Assembly: GCA_007922225.1 (NCBI GenBank)
Contig: ML679973.1
Span: 4,714,413 to 4,778,412 of the forward strand
Length of the DNA: 64,000 nucleotides
Source of the DNA: Emydura subglobosa
Lineage: Eukaryota; Chordata; Testudines; Chelidae
Direction: 5' to 3'
The position numbers and the translations under genes were made by a program. Under the pieces are notes generated by a model. That model saw only the letters and a list, made by a program, of their open reading frames with translations. It searched no databases and was not told the origin of the DNA. This document shows, one piece after another, positions 11,371 to 25,029 of the stretch. Each line of letters starts with the position of its first letter. Positions within the stretch are counted from its first letter, which is position 1.

Positions 11371-13850
11371 GGTAAACAGACACGAGCTAGCTCTGCTCAA
11401 GTTGGAATACTAAAAATAGCAGCGGGGATGTTGTGGCCTGGGTACAAGCCTGCCCCACCCTCTGGGTCCCAGCTCGGATGGCTCGCCTATGCCACAACTG
11501 CTGCTTTTGGTATGCTAGCTGGAGCAAAGCTAGTGCATGTCTGTCTAGCTGGACTATAAGGCATGCTCCCAGCTGCAGTACTGACATAGCCTTCGATGCT
11601 AACGGCTCCGTGTCCAATTATTATTTATTTGTATTACCGTAACACCTAGAAACCCTAAGGCACTAATTCCCCTAGAACAGATTTTAAAATATATGTATAC
11701 ACACACACATAAGGAGCTGACGCTCACAGAGCAGAGATCCAGCCCGTCTTATTGTTGCCAGTTCACACTTGAGGTTGGCACAAAGAACCGAAAGAAGGAA
11801 TAAGTCACTGCCTCTCCCTAGCCATACCACGACCACAAACCAGGAACACCCAATGAGAAATGAACCAAGGCCTGGCCAGACGCCCATTACAGGCTTGAGC
11901 CAATTCTCATTGAAGCTAATGGTAGTTGGATCAAATCCTAGGAGGAGGTGGGGACTGGATCACAGAGCTAGCTCAGATTTAGGTTTCTGCCAAGCGTGCT
12001 GCCAGCATGCCATGCAGACTGTCTCCACACCACGGTTTTGTGAAGTGGTTTAGTGTCCCTAGGGGAGAGAAAGAGAGAAAGAAGACTAAATTGTTCATTT
12101 AAAAAAAACCAACCACCACCCCACAGCAACCTACCAACTGCTAGTGCTGAAGCAGGCCTAAAAAGTGAAAGGCCTCCGTTCTCAATTGATCAGCCTGGCT
12201 GGGGGAGGGCTGACGAAGAACAGAGGTGGCAATTTACACGAAGGGACGGTTTCAGGAAGTTGATCCACTACATCTTAAAATTACAGCTCAACAGGCCCTG
12301 TGAACCTGCACAGCATCACTAAGCGTAGCGCACACAGCCGCAGTAAGCAGCAGCACAAGTCAGCTGGTCATTCCAGCTTCCTTCAAGGAAGGGAACCCCC
12401 CTGTCTTTAGCTGTCAGTATTCTTGAAAGGCTTCAATTAGAGCGTGGAACAGCAGGTGCTAGGAAGTGCAGGGGGAAGAGGCCTGGAGGGCTGCAGAGAA
12501 CAGAAGTGAGATTCAGTCTCATCTCTAGGTCAACGATTCCAACCCACACTAAGACCGCAGTGAACCAAAGTCATCACACAGTATCTGGGGGCCTACGAGA
12601 AAAGTGAATTGGTGGTCTCTGTTCCTGATGTCCAAACCACAGATGGTCCCCGTTGCTGGCAGGCTCAGCAAAGGCGCCGAAGACTGACAAGGCCATAGTG
12701 AGCAAATGTCATTTTCACTCTGGAGGTGGTTTCTTTAGGACAGGGGTGAGGCACACAATTGGCACCATGCTGGGGAAGTATGTGCTACCAAGTGCTGTTC
12801 TTATTCTGCAGACAAATAGACTGCCATGTCCAACCCCGTGCGTCCACACTGTGCAGTAGCACTTAAAAACGCAACTGCAGAGAGATCTATAAGACTAACA
12901 AGCTCATTTCAATACCATTCAGTAATCCACAGGAGCTGCAGACACAACCCATTTCTCTCAGGTCTCTTACTAACAATAAGACACCAGCTCAAAGAACATC
13001 AACAAGGATTGTGTGTGTGTCTTTTTTATTTTTTATTTTTTATTTTAAGAGGCATCTAAGCCTTTAACTTCCAAAAAGCCTTTTAGCATAAGACAGAATT
13101 TCTAGTTTTGGATTAATCTCCCTCCAAAACACTTTGGATAAGGAGTTAGAAAACAAAGGTAGACACCAAAAGAGCGCAAAGCGCTTTGTCAGTGCTTGAT
13201 CGAGTATATAACACCACCACCATCACCCCCACCACCACCCATTTTCTCCTTTACCAATGATGAAAGCTGTCTATAGGGACTGCTCAGTGCTTCCCTAAAG
13301 TCTCCTAGACACAACAGACACTCGTGCCTAGGATCTCAGGACTTCAAAGAAACAGGAGGGAAGCAATTTTTTTCTATTATTCAAAGATTTTGTTTTGTTT
13401 TGACAACATCAATAAAAGCCATTTTTGCTCCTAAAATAGAAGTTGTGATCTGCCAAGAACAGCAGTAAGTACATCTGGGTCAGATTACTCTGTGCCAGTG
13501 CAGAGCTGGGCACAGGAACAGAAGGGGCTGGGGGCTTTGGCTCCAACACTCTTGGGGCTGTAAGGGGTCCATTCTGCACCTTTTCTAGATGCACCACAAC
13601 TACCATCACGCAGGAAACAGCCAGGGTAAAGGAGCACTGGCCCCTACATCAATGGCTCAAGAGGTACGGAGTGGTACAGAGACTCATCCCCCCTGCACCA
13701 AATTCACCACTCGCCTAAGCAAATGTCTGAATTAACATCACTGGATTTGTCCCAGTTTATACCTGCAGTGAATTTAGATCTCAAAACACACAGTAAAAAT
13801 AAAAACAAATGCAAAACCCCTAAATATAAACTCTGGCTTCCTCCAGTTCC

Positions 13851-13887
13851 TCCCCCCCCCCCCCCCCCCCTTTTTTTTTTTTTTTTT
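13851..13887. repeat. Homopolymer C tract followed by T tract
   Basis: About 20 consecutive C directly followed by about 17 consecutive T. It is likely hypermutable and a place where assembly length is unreliable. Nothing coding is implied, although it produces a proline/phenylalanine open frame by chance. Confidence 0.9.
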
Positions 13888-14969
13888 AAGTATGGAAAAG
13901 CATATTCTATTTCTTGTACATATCATGAAAAACCGAATCAGTTCACTGAGAAATAGAGGGTCCATGTTTTAAAAGGGGTTTAAAGCTAAATCGATGATCT
14001 TTCTTGTGCTGGGTAAGTTGGTTAAAGAGCCTCTGCAAGCGCTGCTAGGAAATTCTCCCCCACGCACACACATTAATAGCTTTGACAGTTAAGAAGGAAA
14101 TTATATTCAATGTATTTGCTCAGTTTTGATGTAAATAAGCAGGAGGAAACGTTCTAGGGGACCATTAGAAGAGTTTTCAGTTCATGCATCAATGCAGTAA
14201 GAGATTCTTTTTGTTTAAAAGGTCTCATTTGTTGCAACAAAGCAAAAGCACGCTGGTTTCATTCTAGACACCGGCCAGCAACTTCACCAAATGCTATCCC
14301 ATGGAAAGGATCTCCCATTACTTGATCCCTGGCAAGACCCAGGATTATCAGATTCAGATTTCAAAGGCAGTTTGCAGGTCCCTGAACTAGAACAGCTTTC
14401 ATCTCTTTTGGGGACATTTCTCATGATTCTCTCTTAAACACTCCCCCCGCCCAGATTACGCCAAGAAGCTACTCCCCAGTGAAGATCAGGGTTGAATACA
14501 GGTGTAGGGGGGCAATAACCTGAACTACATTTTAGGCTTGGTTTACACACTTGCAGAGATTTAACTACTCTGTTTCCCAAAACTAGTTAGTTATTTCAGT
14601 CTCGGTCTGCATGAGGACACTCATTCAGGTGGGGAACCAGCTAAAGTCAGTAGTTAGACGTCAATTTAACCAACGTTAGCCACTTCCTTCCAAACTGGAA
14701 GTCCACACAAATTGGCATGGAAATATCTAAACTGGTTAAATTCACCCCTTTTGTTATGTCTGTGCAGGTCTGTGCACAGACCAACCCGTAGAGGCTATTG
14801 TGAGACTATGCATCATAAGGCCCCATGTTTGAGGGACCCCACACACCTCACATACACCATTTCCAAGCAAGACATGTGCTGGGCACGTCTTGACTGCAGT
14901 GTGAACTTGTGGTGCTCCTCTCAAGTTAGCCCAGCTCAAGTCAGAGCAGCCCCACGATGAAGCACGACC

Positions 14970-15240
14970 CAGGCCTGGTCCATACTTAAAACTTAGGTCG
15001 ACATAGCTACAGCACTCAGAGGTGCGAACAATCCACACTGCTAAGAGCTGTGGTCAAGCCAACCTAACCCATGTTGTGGACGCAGCTAAGTCAACAGAAG
15101 AATGCTTCCATCGATCAAGCTACCATTGCAAGGGGAGGTGGAGTTCCTGTTGCAACGGAAAAACCTCTTTCATTGCCATAGGAAGCATCTCCACTGTGGG
15201 ATTAAAGCAGTATAGCTACAGCATATTAGTTATGCACCCC
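14970..15240. repeat. Interspersed repeat with ACTTAGGTCGACATAGCTAC motif, copy 1
   Basis: The sequence from TCCATACTTAAAACTTAGGT through TCCACTGTGGGATTAAAGCA matches a repeat family I recall as common in turtle and crocodilian genomes, whose consensus begins and ends with a TCTACACT-like inverted terminus. A related copy lies at about 30,620-30,830. It is probably a non-autonomous DNA transposon. No terminal duplication could be fixed because both ends are diverged. A weaker relative may lie at about 14,535-14,710. Confidence 0.55.
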
Positions 15241-15624
15241 AAGCATAATATGGCCTCAGTGTCCACAGTGGTGCTGCATTCACCCTTGTGTGTCACTGGG
15301 ACTTCCGGGAATATGCCCCAGGGTTCTTAGTACTGCAATAAGATGATCTGCTCTATGAACTCTTTCCCAGGGAATTGCTAGGAATACTTGTGTGTATCCT
15401 TTCTGAACACACAGAGGAATTGGGGGAAGGGCACTGGAGGACAAGTGGTTCTTGAGTGATGCTCCCCTGCATCCAGTACTAGAATTGTGTCAGTAGCTGA
15501 CAAGTTGTGCTTGTACAAGTTTTAGCTTATACCCTGCCCCCCAAAAAGACAGCCAACTTGAGTTAAAAGCACCGCTACACTGGAATTAAGGGTTGTGTGT
15601 GTGGAGGGGACCATGGGAGAGGAA

Positions 15625-16355
15625 AAAAAGTTTGATTTTTTTAAATTGGGTTTTTTATTTTATTTAAATTACTGTAAGTTTTCTTTTTAAAAAGAAACCT
15701 GTTTAAAATGAAATCTGAATTTAATACAGAATGTATTAAGGCCTAAACCTATTATCTCTCTAAACATTTAAATAAAAAATAAATATGCTGAATCCCTGAG
15801 CCTCTATCAAAAACGGTGTTAAAGACTGCTTTTCTATAAAAAGGAGGAATCGGGGGAAAAACATCTAACTTCCGAGGTCAAGCTTAATAAATATGTCACA
15901 ACGGGTCATGTACTGTATTAAGGGCTTGTTTTGTTTAATAAAAATAGATTGTATTTGCTGTTGTGAGTTGAATTTCAGTTATTTTCCTAATGCCGCTTGA
16001 CACAAATGGTGAGCAAAAAGTTATTTTGCTGCTTTATTAGAAAATTATCATTCACCATTTTCTAACATACTAAATTAACAGGCATTTTAAAATATTAAGC
16101 TATATAATTGCTTAAATAAATGTACATAGTTATAGTGTACCTCCTAGGTAGCAAAAAGATGCGCCAAATCTAGTGTAAATGCTCTATTTAGTTGTAAATC
16201 AACATGTTTTCATGGTTACATCAACCTATGAGAATGTACCTTTCTTTAGAAAAATAACTAAAATAAAAATGGAAAAGTTAATTAACACTGATAATTTAAA
16301 TCAAGGCTTTCCACTTGGTGATTTAAATTGCCTTGATTTAAATCAATCCACACCA
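15625..16355. repeat. AT-rich repeat with inverted GATTTAAATC motifs
   Basis: An AT-rich stretch whose right end contains TTTAAATCAAGGC and, about 22 bases later, GCCTTGATTTAAATCA, forming a local inverted repeat. Related AT-rich motifs (TTTGATTTTTTTAAATTGGG) occur near the left end. I recognise the right-end motif as typical of a reptile DNA-transposon-like repeat but cannot define the ends or name the family. Confidence 0.5.
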
Positions 16356-17369
16356 TAGGGGACTAAAATGAGACACAACATTTGAGTTATAAGTCAAATT
16401 AACTTTGCAGTGAAGACAAGCCTGCACAGTTTGACTTAAGATCAGCGGTAGAGACTGAATTCCCTAGCTGTTCTCCCTTTTTCCTTAAGGGGAGGCTCTG
16501 GTATTAGCTGCCATTTTACCTAGATATATTTTAACACATTTATTGTAAACTTAATTTTTTGTACACTGGATCTGGATTTTTATTACTTTGATACAATCCT
16601 AGCACACCATGATTTGTCACAGAAAGTCTGTGTTAAAAGCTTTGGGATTTTGTTTTCTTAGTGTTTGTAGATGCCTGGGCCTTTTCTATAGTGGCCACAA
16701 AGTTCACTGTAGGCAGTTCAGAGGGAGCCATCTGGCATTTTAGGTAGCACGGACAACAGTGGAAGAGGGAGACGACAAACCCATAAGTACAGGGTAGCTG
16801 AAGTGCTTGTACATCTACTGCTGTGTGTTGTCAGTTTGCAGAAATAAAACAAGGACAAAAATCCATGGCCATGGCATTTCTCTGCTACTTCTCCATCTGA
16901 AAGACATAGCCCATCAGTCTGCCCTTTAGGAGGTCACACAGTAAGAGGAAGAGAAAGCCAGAGATTAATAATTGACTCTAGCCCCTTCACCTGCAAGTAC
17001 AAATTAGGAACTGTTAAAATATTAAGTTACAAGTATTCCAAAAATGTGAAACCATCACGTCAGGGAATAAAGGTCACTTCCCAATCTCTGCTACTGCAGC
17101 AACTCCAAGCAGCAGAGAGAAACAGTTGCGTTGGCTGGTGTGCATCATATGCCACCCCACACTGATGTTACTGGGATGCAAAGCAAACGAAAACCAGAGC
17201 TCAGGCTCCATTGGAAGGCTGTAGACCAGGAGCTCGTAAGGCCCCAGGGCTGCATCATTCTCTCACTACTATTTCAACAGTGTGTCTCCAGAACAGCTTT
17301 GTACCACAACAGCACATTTCAGGAGAGGATCACACTGCACTAACTTTCATTACACTAGCCCGGCCTCCA

Positions 17370-17490
17370 TATTTGTGAGGTAGCTGGGGAAACGGAGGCA
17401 TAGAGGTGAAATGATATGACTAGGGTCACACAGTGGACGGGGCAGAGGCAGGAACTGGACATGTCAGCTCCCAGTCTTTTACTCTCACCC
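17370..17490 (-). mobile_element. MIR-type SINE fragment
   Basis: Antisense to the MIR core. GGGGAAACGGAGGCATAGAG followed by GACTAGGGTCACACAGTGGA is the reverse complement of the conserved MIR segment that reads GTGACC, then CAGTTTCCC-like. Diverged copy in a VANGL1 intron. Confidence 0.75.
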
Positions 17491-18979
17491 ACTGCCAAAT
17501 CAGATTTAAACTGGTATTTAAAAGCCCGCTGGGGAAGTCTGTTCAGTAAGGGACTACACTGGGGAGCTGCACTCCCTTCAAACACACGCACACAAATACA
17601 AAACCAGCCAGTCAACCAAACAGACTTTGGGGGTTGAATTTCTAAGTCTGGTAACCTAGGGAAAACTGTAGCATATAGCCAGGTCACACTCCATCAGATC
17701 TCCTTGAATGCTCATTTGTAACAAGAGAGCGCTTGTACCACCAGACTTTGCTGTTAGATTCAGTCACCAAGAAATGCTCCCTTAGACAGTGGGCGCTGCT
17801 CCGACTGCCATAAGAAATCCTGATGCTCCCTTTGACAGCGCACAATACAGAACGCATCAGAGCAAGCTGTCAGACAGACCAACCCTCATAAAAGGGAATG
17901 AAGAAATAAAATGCTCCTACCATCATTCATTTCCAGGCGTGAAGGAGCCCTCAGTACCAGCTGCTGAGAACACAGCAAGGATTTTCAGGGAACACTGGCA
18001 CATCCACTTCAATTATACCTCTATGGCCGCTGACACCATCACAGCTGGATGATGCAGCAGGCAGCTGTTGTTCCTTGGGTATACAAGAACCTAGAGGGTA
18101 GGGAGGACCAATGGGCCAAGTGTCTGGGAAACCCAACAGCAGACAACAGTCAGAACTCAGTTGGGTCAGATGGTTATTTGGCGGGTGAAGTGTGTCTGGC
18201 TCTCAGTGCAACTCCAGTGATCAACCGCCGATATCACAAACTACGGCTGACATCCGCACAGAGGCCAAGAACCAAACGGGTATGGAGACAGAGGAGCTAG
18301 CCCCACACCTCTGGAGAGGGCCCACGCAAGTCACTGCTGCAGTCTAGCGGCAAGCACAGGGGCGGGGAAGCTTACACTGTCACTTTCTGTGCTAGGCGTG
18401 TATAGTCGGGAAGATTTCAGCCTCCAGGGCCATCAGTCTGGCACCTTTCACCAGCACTGACAGGCCACACTGGGGCTGGCTGCCTAGGTCCAAGAGAGCT
18501 TTACATCCTCGGTGGCAATTAGCGTCCCATTAGCAGACTGACACTCGGTTTCCTGGGAAGTTCTGGGCTGGCTAGCGTCATGCAGTGGGGAATGAAAACA
18601 GTAAAGAAAAACTGTATTATACAGATGTGGGTAGGATTAGCGTCGGTTGAGAAGACCCTCAAATTCTGCCTACCTGAACCTTTTAGAGATGGTGGAATTG
18701 AGCAGGGAATGAGCAAGGGGGTGTCCAATTCCTCTTGGGCTACTGGGTTTGACTGCAGAGTTGGCTGTGCTACTTCACCGAGCATATACTCAGCCGGCAG
18801 AACTTATTTCTACAGGAGGTCAGAGTCTCGGATGCCATAGCTGAATATATTTTAAATTACTAATACAATTGGTAGTTATAGGCCAAGCTGAGAGTAATCA
18901 GATCTCATGCTTCACAGCAAAGGCTGATCACTGCAGGAGGTTTGGAAGACCACATCCTCCTAACCTCTTCATCAAGCGC

Positions 18980-19112
18980 TTGTGGTGGATTCTCCATCGC
19001 CGGAAATTTTTAAGTCAAGATTGTATGTTTTTTTTTCTAATAGATATGCTCTAGTTCAAACAGGAATTAATTCAGGGAAGTCCTATGGTCTGTGTTATGC
19101 AGAAGGTCAGTA
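18980..19112 (+). mobile_element. CR1-type LINE 3' end fragment
   Basis: Begins with GGTGGATTCTCCATCGCCGG, continues with AAGTCAAGATTGTATG and AGATATGCTCTAGTTCAAAC, and ends with TATGGTCTGTGTTATGCAGA. This is the diagnostic CR1 3' end order. It is strongly 5' truncated, as usual for CR1. Confidence 0.85.
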
Positions 19113-19204
19113 TACTTATGTATACATATATACTTATGTCATCACAGCCATAGGCTTTTCTCCCCAGCCCAAACATTTAAAACAACCACAAAACCACAAC
19201 CTAC

Positions 19205-19430
19205 CTCTTACATAGTACTTTCTATCAGTAATCTCAAAGCACTTAACAAAAGGAAGTAAATATCGTTATACCCATTTTACAGATGGGGAACCTGAGGCAA
19301 AGTGACTTGCCCAGGGTCATCCAGCAGGCCAGTGCCAGAGACAGGAGTAGAACACAGGTCTCCCAAGTACTAGTCCAGTGCTCTATCCACTAAGTCTATC
19401 CATGCTAGCTCCCAATCCAGAGACGACTGT
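19205..19430 (-). mobile_element. MIR-type SINE fragment
   Basis: CCCATTTTACAGATGGGGAA then GTGACTTGCCCAGGGTCATC are antisense to the MIR core. The segment runs to a degraded tRNA-like head near CTCTATCCACTAAGTC. Polymerase III-derived and inactive. Confidence 0.85.
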
Positions 19431-20464
19431 CTCGTCTGCTTCAATTACATATCTTTATCGTGTATTTTGAGTGGTGTTTATATGAAAGACTCGGCAAAAT
19501 ACAGTTGTATTGCAAGAGGTTCTGAATTCCTGAGTTTCCAGCTTATTTTTAACTAACTAAAATGGTCTAATATGGCTGTAAATTAGATTATAAACTCTTT
19601 GGGGCAGGGATTCTCTTCAACATGTGTGTATAGTGCCCAGCACTATAGGGTTCTGAACACAGATTGAGGCTTCAAGGTGCCACTGCATTACAAACTAGTC
19701 ATTTTCACCACTTTAGCTCTCAGGGTTTTTTTAAGGCAACTTTCCCAAGTTTAACACAGTCATTTTATAGACACTGATTTGTGAGACTGTGGATGTAGTC
19801 ACTGAAATTAGGGACAAAGAGTGCACACTTACTGTTTGCTCAGTTGTGGACTTGATTTTGCAACTTAAGATGTCTTGCATCATAAACTCCATATGAGTTT
19901 CAAAGTTATGGAACTCCAGAGGTCCCATACGTTTGGGGGTGGGGGGGAAAGAGTAAGTCACTAATCAACAGTAAAAAGGCACCTGTACTTAAAAACAATA
20001 CAATGAAATCTTGCTTAGTCACACTAATGAGAAACTTTATTACTACAAGTTGCTGATCTGCATCCTAATCCTGCAGTCAAATCCAAAGGCACAAGGTTCC
20101 ATCTTTAATTAAGTCAATGATAAAAAAAACAAAGATAAGGAACGCACTGTAAAGTGTGTACAACTTTAGCATACTAATATTTGCCAACAAGTGTGGAGAG
20201 AATAGTAATTTGTGATGAAGTGTGGGGTTTGGTGAGATTCTTCTGCAACCCAAACATTTAGCTAAGTTTCTAGATCAAACTAATTTAGATATAGGATATG
20301 GAAAAAATGGACTGTAGGCAGCTGACAGGGATTTCTTACTCCTGGAAAATATCTCGCAGACTTTGTTCAATTTACCCTGAACTTTAGAAGATTCTCCTTT
20401 GCCACCATGCAAGATACTGCAAATAGTTCGGTGCAGCCAGAAGTTTTCCCCAAAAAAACCACAT

Positions 20465-20503
20465 AAAACAAACAAAACAAAACAAAACAAAAATAAATAA
20501 ATA
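20465..20503. repeat. AAAAC-type simple repeat
   Basis: Short AAAAC pentamer run grading into AAAT units. It lies in a VANGL1 intron and may be the decayed tail of a retroelement. Confidence 0.8.
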
Positions 20504-20999
20504 TCAGGCTTCTAACAGAAGCCCTGTTTCAACTTTAGGTCTCATCATGCAGAGACTTATGCAAGTGCTTAACCTTAAGCACAAAATCAATGGGACTATT
20601 CACATCTACATGCTTAGTTTCAAGCATGTTTGCGAGAGAGGCACCCCACTATCTATGAATACAAACCTATGATTTCCCACCCTTTTGTACTAAAACACAC
20701 AAAAGCAAGAATTCCATTTAAAAAAAGGGCAAAAAGACACCCAAAGTAAGTTTTAAAAATGCAGAACTCTTCTTCTTGTAACAATGGCATCTTCACACCC
20801 CAGTGTGTGAAGCCCCAAGTGTACAGATTAATTCTCACTTGGGTGGTTACCCTTCGATTTCTCCAGTCTGCAAGACTGCTCTTGGTCCTTCGCCTGACAA
20901 ACCCACTAGAACTGATCGCTGACGAATCTTAGCATTGTGTGATCTAAAACTCTCAAAAGGCAATAGACTAACTATGCTGTTAACAACAGGGTGTCCTAC

Positions 21000-21190
21000 A
21001 GATCTAAGTACTTTACACACAACCAGTTAAGCCCACTACTCCTACACCCTCTATGAGGATAGGTAGGTGTTTTCTACCATTTTACAGGGGCAAAGAGTTG
21101 AACTAACTCAGAGTCACATAAGTAAACAGCACAGCCAGGAACACAGTCCAGGAGTCCCAACTCCCTGGCTCTTGCTCTAACCACTACTTC
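21000..21190 (-). mobile_element. MIR-type SINE fragment
   Basis: CATTTTACAGGGGCAAAGAG followed by TCAGAGTCACATAAGTAAAC and ending at CTCTTGCTCTAACCACT. This matches the antisense of a MIR core and its tRNA-derived head (AGTGGTTAGAGC-like when reversed). Confidence 0.8.
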
Positions 21191-22175
21191 AAAGCAATTC
21201 CATTGCTACGCTAATGGGCTGCATGAGCCTGAGTTCCTATATCCACTTAAAGCAGCAGACACTAATCTCCCCATCTGTGTAGATCTGTGCATGCCACAGG
21301 GTTCTGGACAGGATAAATTCGACAGATGTTTAATCCACACACTAGTTAACAGCATCTTCCCTTTCACGCTTGAGTCATTCCCTCCCCCAGCCTGAGGAGC
21401 CAACCACCGATTCTGACCCACCAGTTTCATGGGGCAAGGGACGCAGAAACAAGCCTTCTCTCCCCGAAAAGTTCTAGCCACCCGTCCTTTCTTTGGGAGA
21501 GGCAGGAACCCCAGCACGATGGGCGGAGCTGTCAAGCATGAGTCCTACACGTAAGGGTATTGAATGGCATCTAAAAGATGCCAGAGTGCTCAGGAAGGTC
21601 TAATAATTTATAGGCACCCTGGCTCCATCTAGACAGCTACAAAGTAGAGCGTACCACGCACCACCAACTGCAGCAGCAAAGAATACAGAAACCAAATTAA
21701 GGAGCAACAATGTAGCATTACTGAAAAGGCAGCCAGAGCTTATGTATGCGGCTGACAGCCGCTGAAATAAATACTTCACAGTGTGGATCTTCGATTACCC
21801 TAAGAGGGGAGGGACAAGCTGAGGCAGCTCTTTCAAGAGGAGCTAGTGCTGCATCCTAGGAGCTGCCAGGCCAAAAACTTGCTCCTCTGTATACTTAGGG
21901 TGTGGAGACAGAACTCCTTCACAGCAAGTAGCATCAGGGTCCAGACACACAAACAGGACAGGGCCTGGAATAGGGCCCCCTTCCTGCTCTCCATCTCGGT
22001 CACATGCTTGAGAAGCTAAATCTGTTTGAAAAAATTCCAATCTCATCAGCTGTGGATCCCTTGGCAGAAGGACCCTTTCCCTTTGACACCCAATGCAGGA
22101 GCATATATGGAGTCTTCTGGCAGTCCCAATGTTGCCTCTTCATATGAAGAGAAGAGAGGGAGGCAAGGACTAGAG

Positions 22176-22310
22176 CAGTGGTTCTCAGTCTATTGACCAT
22201 TGTGGGCCGCATATGTAGCTCTCGGTGTATTCTGTGGGCCGCAGCCACACAATACATATACAACCTGTATGGCCCTGAGGATGTCACATGAGCTGCAGCT
22301 GTGTGTTGAT
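22176..22310 (+). mobile_element. Fragment of a hAT-type repeat
   Basis: Starts CAGTGGTTCTCAGTCTATTG, a hAT-type terminal sequence, and continues with two GTGGGCCGCA motifs. The right terminus is not recognisable, probably because a MIR-type SINE begins at about 22,320. Diverged. Confidence 0.55.
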
Positions 22311-22319
22311 TAAAGGCAT

Positions 22320-22460
22320 GGGACGGAGGAGATCTCAATTCAATCCCCAGCTCTACTGGCTCTTACCCTGGGCAAATCACAGCCTCGGTACCTCAGTTTC
22401 ACTATCCGTAAAATTGGAACATTCCTTTCCTACCTCACTGGGGAGCCAGTAGGTTTAATT
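22320..22460 (+). mobile_element. MIR-type SINE fragment
   Basis: TTCAATCCCCAGCTCTACTG then CCCTGGGCAAATCACAGCCT and CCTCAGTTTCACTATCCGTA follow the MIR sense-strand order. It lies just downstream, in the gene's sense, of the VANGL1 membrane exon. Confidence 0.75.
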
Positions 22461-22635
22461 TGTTAATCTTCTCTTTATGAAGGACTTAGAGAGCCTCAGA
22501 TGGGGAAGGACAGAGAAACCCAATGGATATTACACTAACAAAAACATGCTAAATGGGATTGCCTTCTGTGCCATTGCACTTGGATCTTTACACAGATTTC
22601 CAGACATTCCCCTGCCCCCAAGAACTTTCAACCTA

Positions 22636-23268
<633 letters not shown>

Positions 23269-24665
23269 CTATCAGTTTGTATCAGGTCCTGGCATTCTGT
23301 GTTTAGCAGCCAAAGAGCAACAAGGTCACCAAAGAGAACTGAAAACTGCCAGCCAACAACATAGCTAAACAGAAGAATCCCAAAAATTTATTCAACGATA
23401 ATAATGCGGGGGGGGGAAGCAGGGGTAAATGGTCTAACCAAATTTGGAATCTTTTCCTGCAACTACAGCCCCAGGAGAGGTGACTCAACCCTCCATGCTG
23501 ATTACTGTGCATGGGTCTTTCCTTTCAGTTCCCCGAAAGAAAATCAAATACCCTGCCCAATCTGTGGGGACAGCAAAGATTACATGTTACGGTACGAATG
23601 TGAGTAGAAGGAAGGAGATTCATGAAGGGATAGAGATTGAGAGCATCTACTACTGCTGCTTGGTGATCTGAAGAGCCAGCCCTGATAAAGATACCTAGAA
23701 GTTAAAAATAGAGGCGCCCACCTCCTGCTGATACAGAACAGTCTGTAAATGCAGGAACTAGTGCTCCCCCAGCCCACAAGTACTTAAAAGTGCACTGCAG
23801 AATCCACCTGCAAGAGAAATTCTGTTTCAATGGTCAGCAATGAGTCGAGTGCAATTATGGTTATAGTGAAACCTCAACCACAGTAAAAGTTGTGACATAA
23901 GTTGCTTCACTGTCAGAGGGTTCCACTACATATTTTTTCAGTCTCCCTCACTAATGGAAGAAACATTACACACCTCCTCTGCTGAATTCTTTTAGCCAAT
24001 GTTTGCTAAGCTAACAATCCAACTCTCCCCAGCAGTGTTTGAGGTAGATATTTATAGATGCTGGACCACATGAATTTGTGGGAGTCTACAACACCTGTTA
24101 GCTCTTATATTAAAGTACAGGGTGTGTCCAAAAGCTGTTCAACCTGAAGCCAGCATATCTAAGTATGGACAATTGCCAAAGAGTCAAATTTCAGTCTACA
24201 ATAGTTTTCTGAAAGTCAGCTATAAAAGGATTCTGACTTTAGAGAACTTCTGCCAGAGAGATCCTGCAAGTGGTTATTTCTACTCCATGATGCATCTGCG
24301 CGGACACACCTATACAAGGCAAGGATAAAGAGTTAATCTGATATGTATGGATCTGACTTGGAGCTGCTGTTCAGGAAGTGACTCAGACTTCTGAAGACTT
24401 GACAGTTTACACCAGTGCATTCCAAACTGCATTAAAGCTTCCAGACAGTGCATTTTGTAGGTAGATTCCACACAGTGGCATCGTAATCCTTTGTAGTTGC
24501 CAAATCAGTCATTAGCACCCCAACACATTTTTGGAAGAGAAAAAGATATCCCAGAGCAAGTGTGTCCGTGACTGATTGGAGAAAACCTTTTTGGCTTCTG
24601 CACACAAATATGCTGACTGGAGCGTTTGTGGTTTTTTTGTTTTGTTTTGTTTTGAAAAGGAAAAA

Positions 24666-25008
24666 CAGTCACTAACCTTTCCATAACTGTTGTTCAAGAT
24701 GTATTGCTCATGTCCATTCCAATGTAGAGGTGCATGCACTGCGCACCACCTCCAGAAGCTTTTTCCTAGAAGTATCTGCCAGGTCAGCTCTGGTGCCCCT
24801 TGGAGAGGCGCCCTCATGGAGCAGTATATAGGCAGCTGCCAACCCACCACTTCCTCAGTTCCTTCTTACCGGCTACTCCAACAGAGGGGTAGGTGGGTGT
24901 ATATTTGGAATGGACACGAGCAACACATCTTGAAGAACAACAGTTACGGAAAGCTTAATCATCATTTTTTCTTCTTCGAGTGCTTGCTCGTGTCCATTCC
25001 AATGTAGG
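24666..25008. repeat. Right terminus of the DIRS element: fold-back unit plus inverted terminal repeat
   Basis: The left arm at 24,666-24,720 (core ATAACTGTTGTTC, then GCTCATGTCCATTCC) is complementary to 24,907 to about 24,965 (GGAATGGACACGAGCAACAC, then GAACAACAGTTA). It is followed by the terminal repeat at 24,971-25,008, which is inverted at 29,581-29,620. Thus the same GGAATGGAC-containing motif occurs three times at this end in two orientations. This fits the internal complementary region used by DIRS elements to circularise. Confidence 0.8.
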
Positions 25009-25029
25009 TGATTCTCAAGCCGTGACCTA

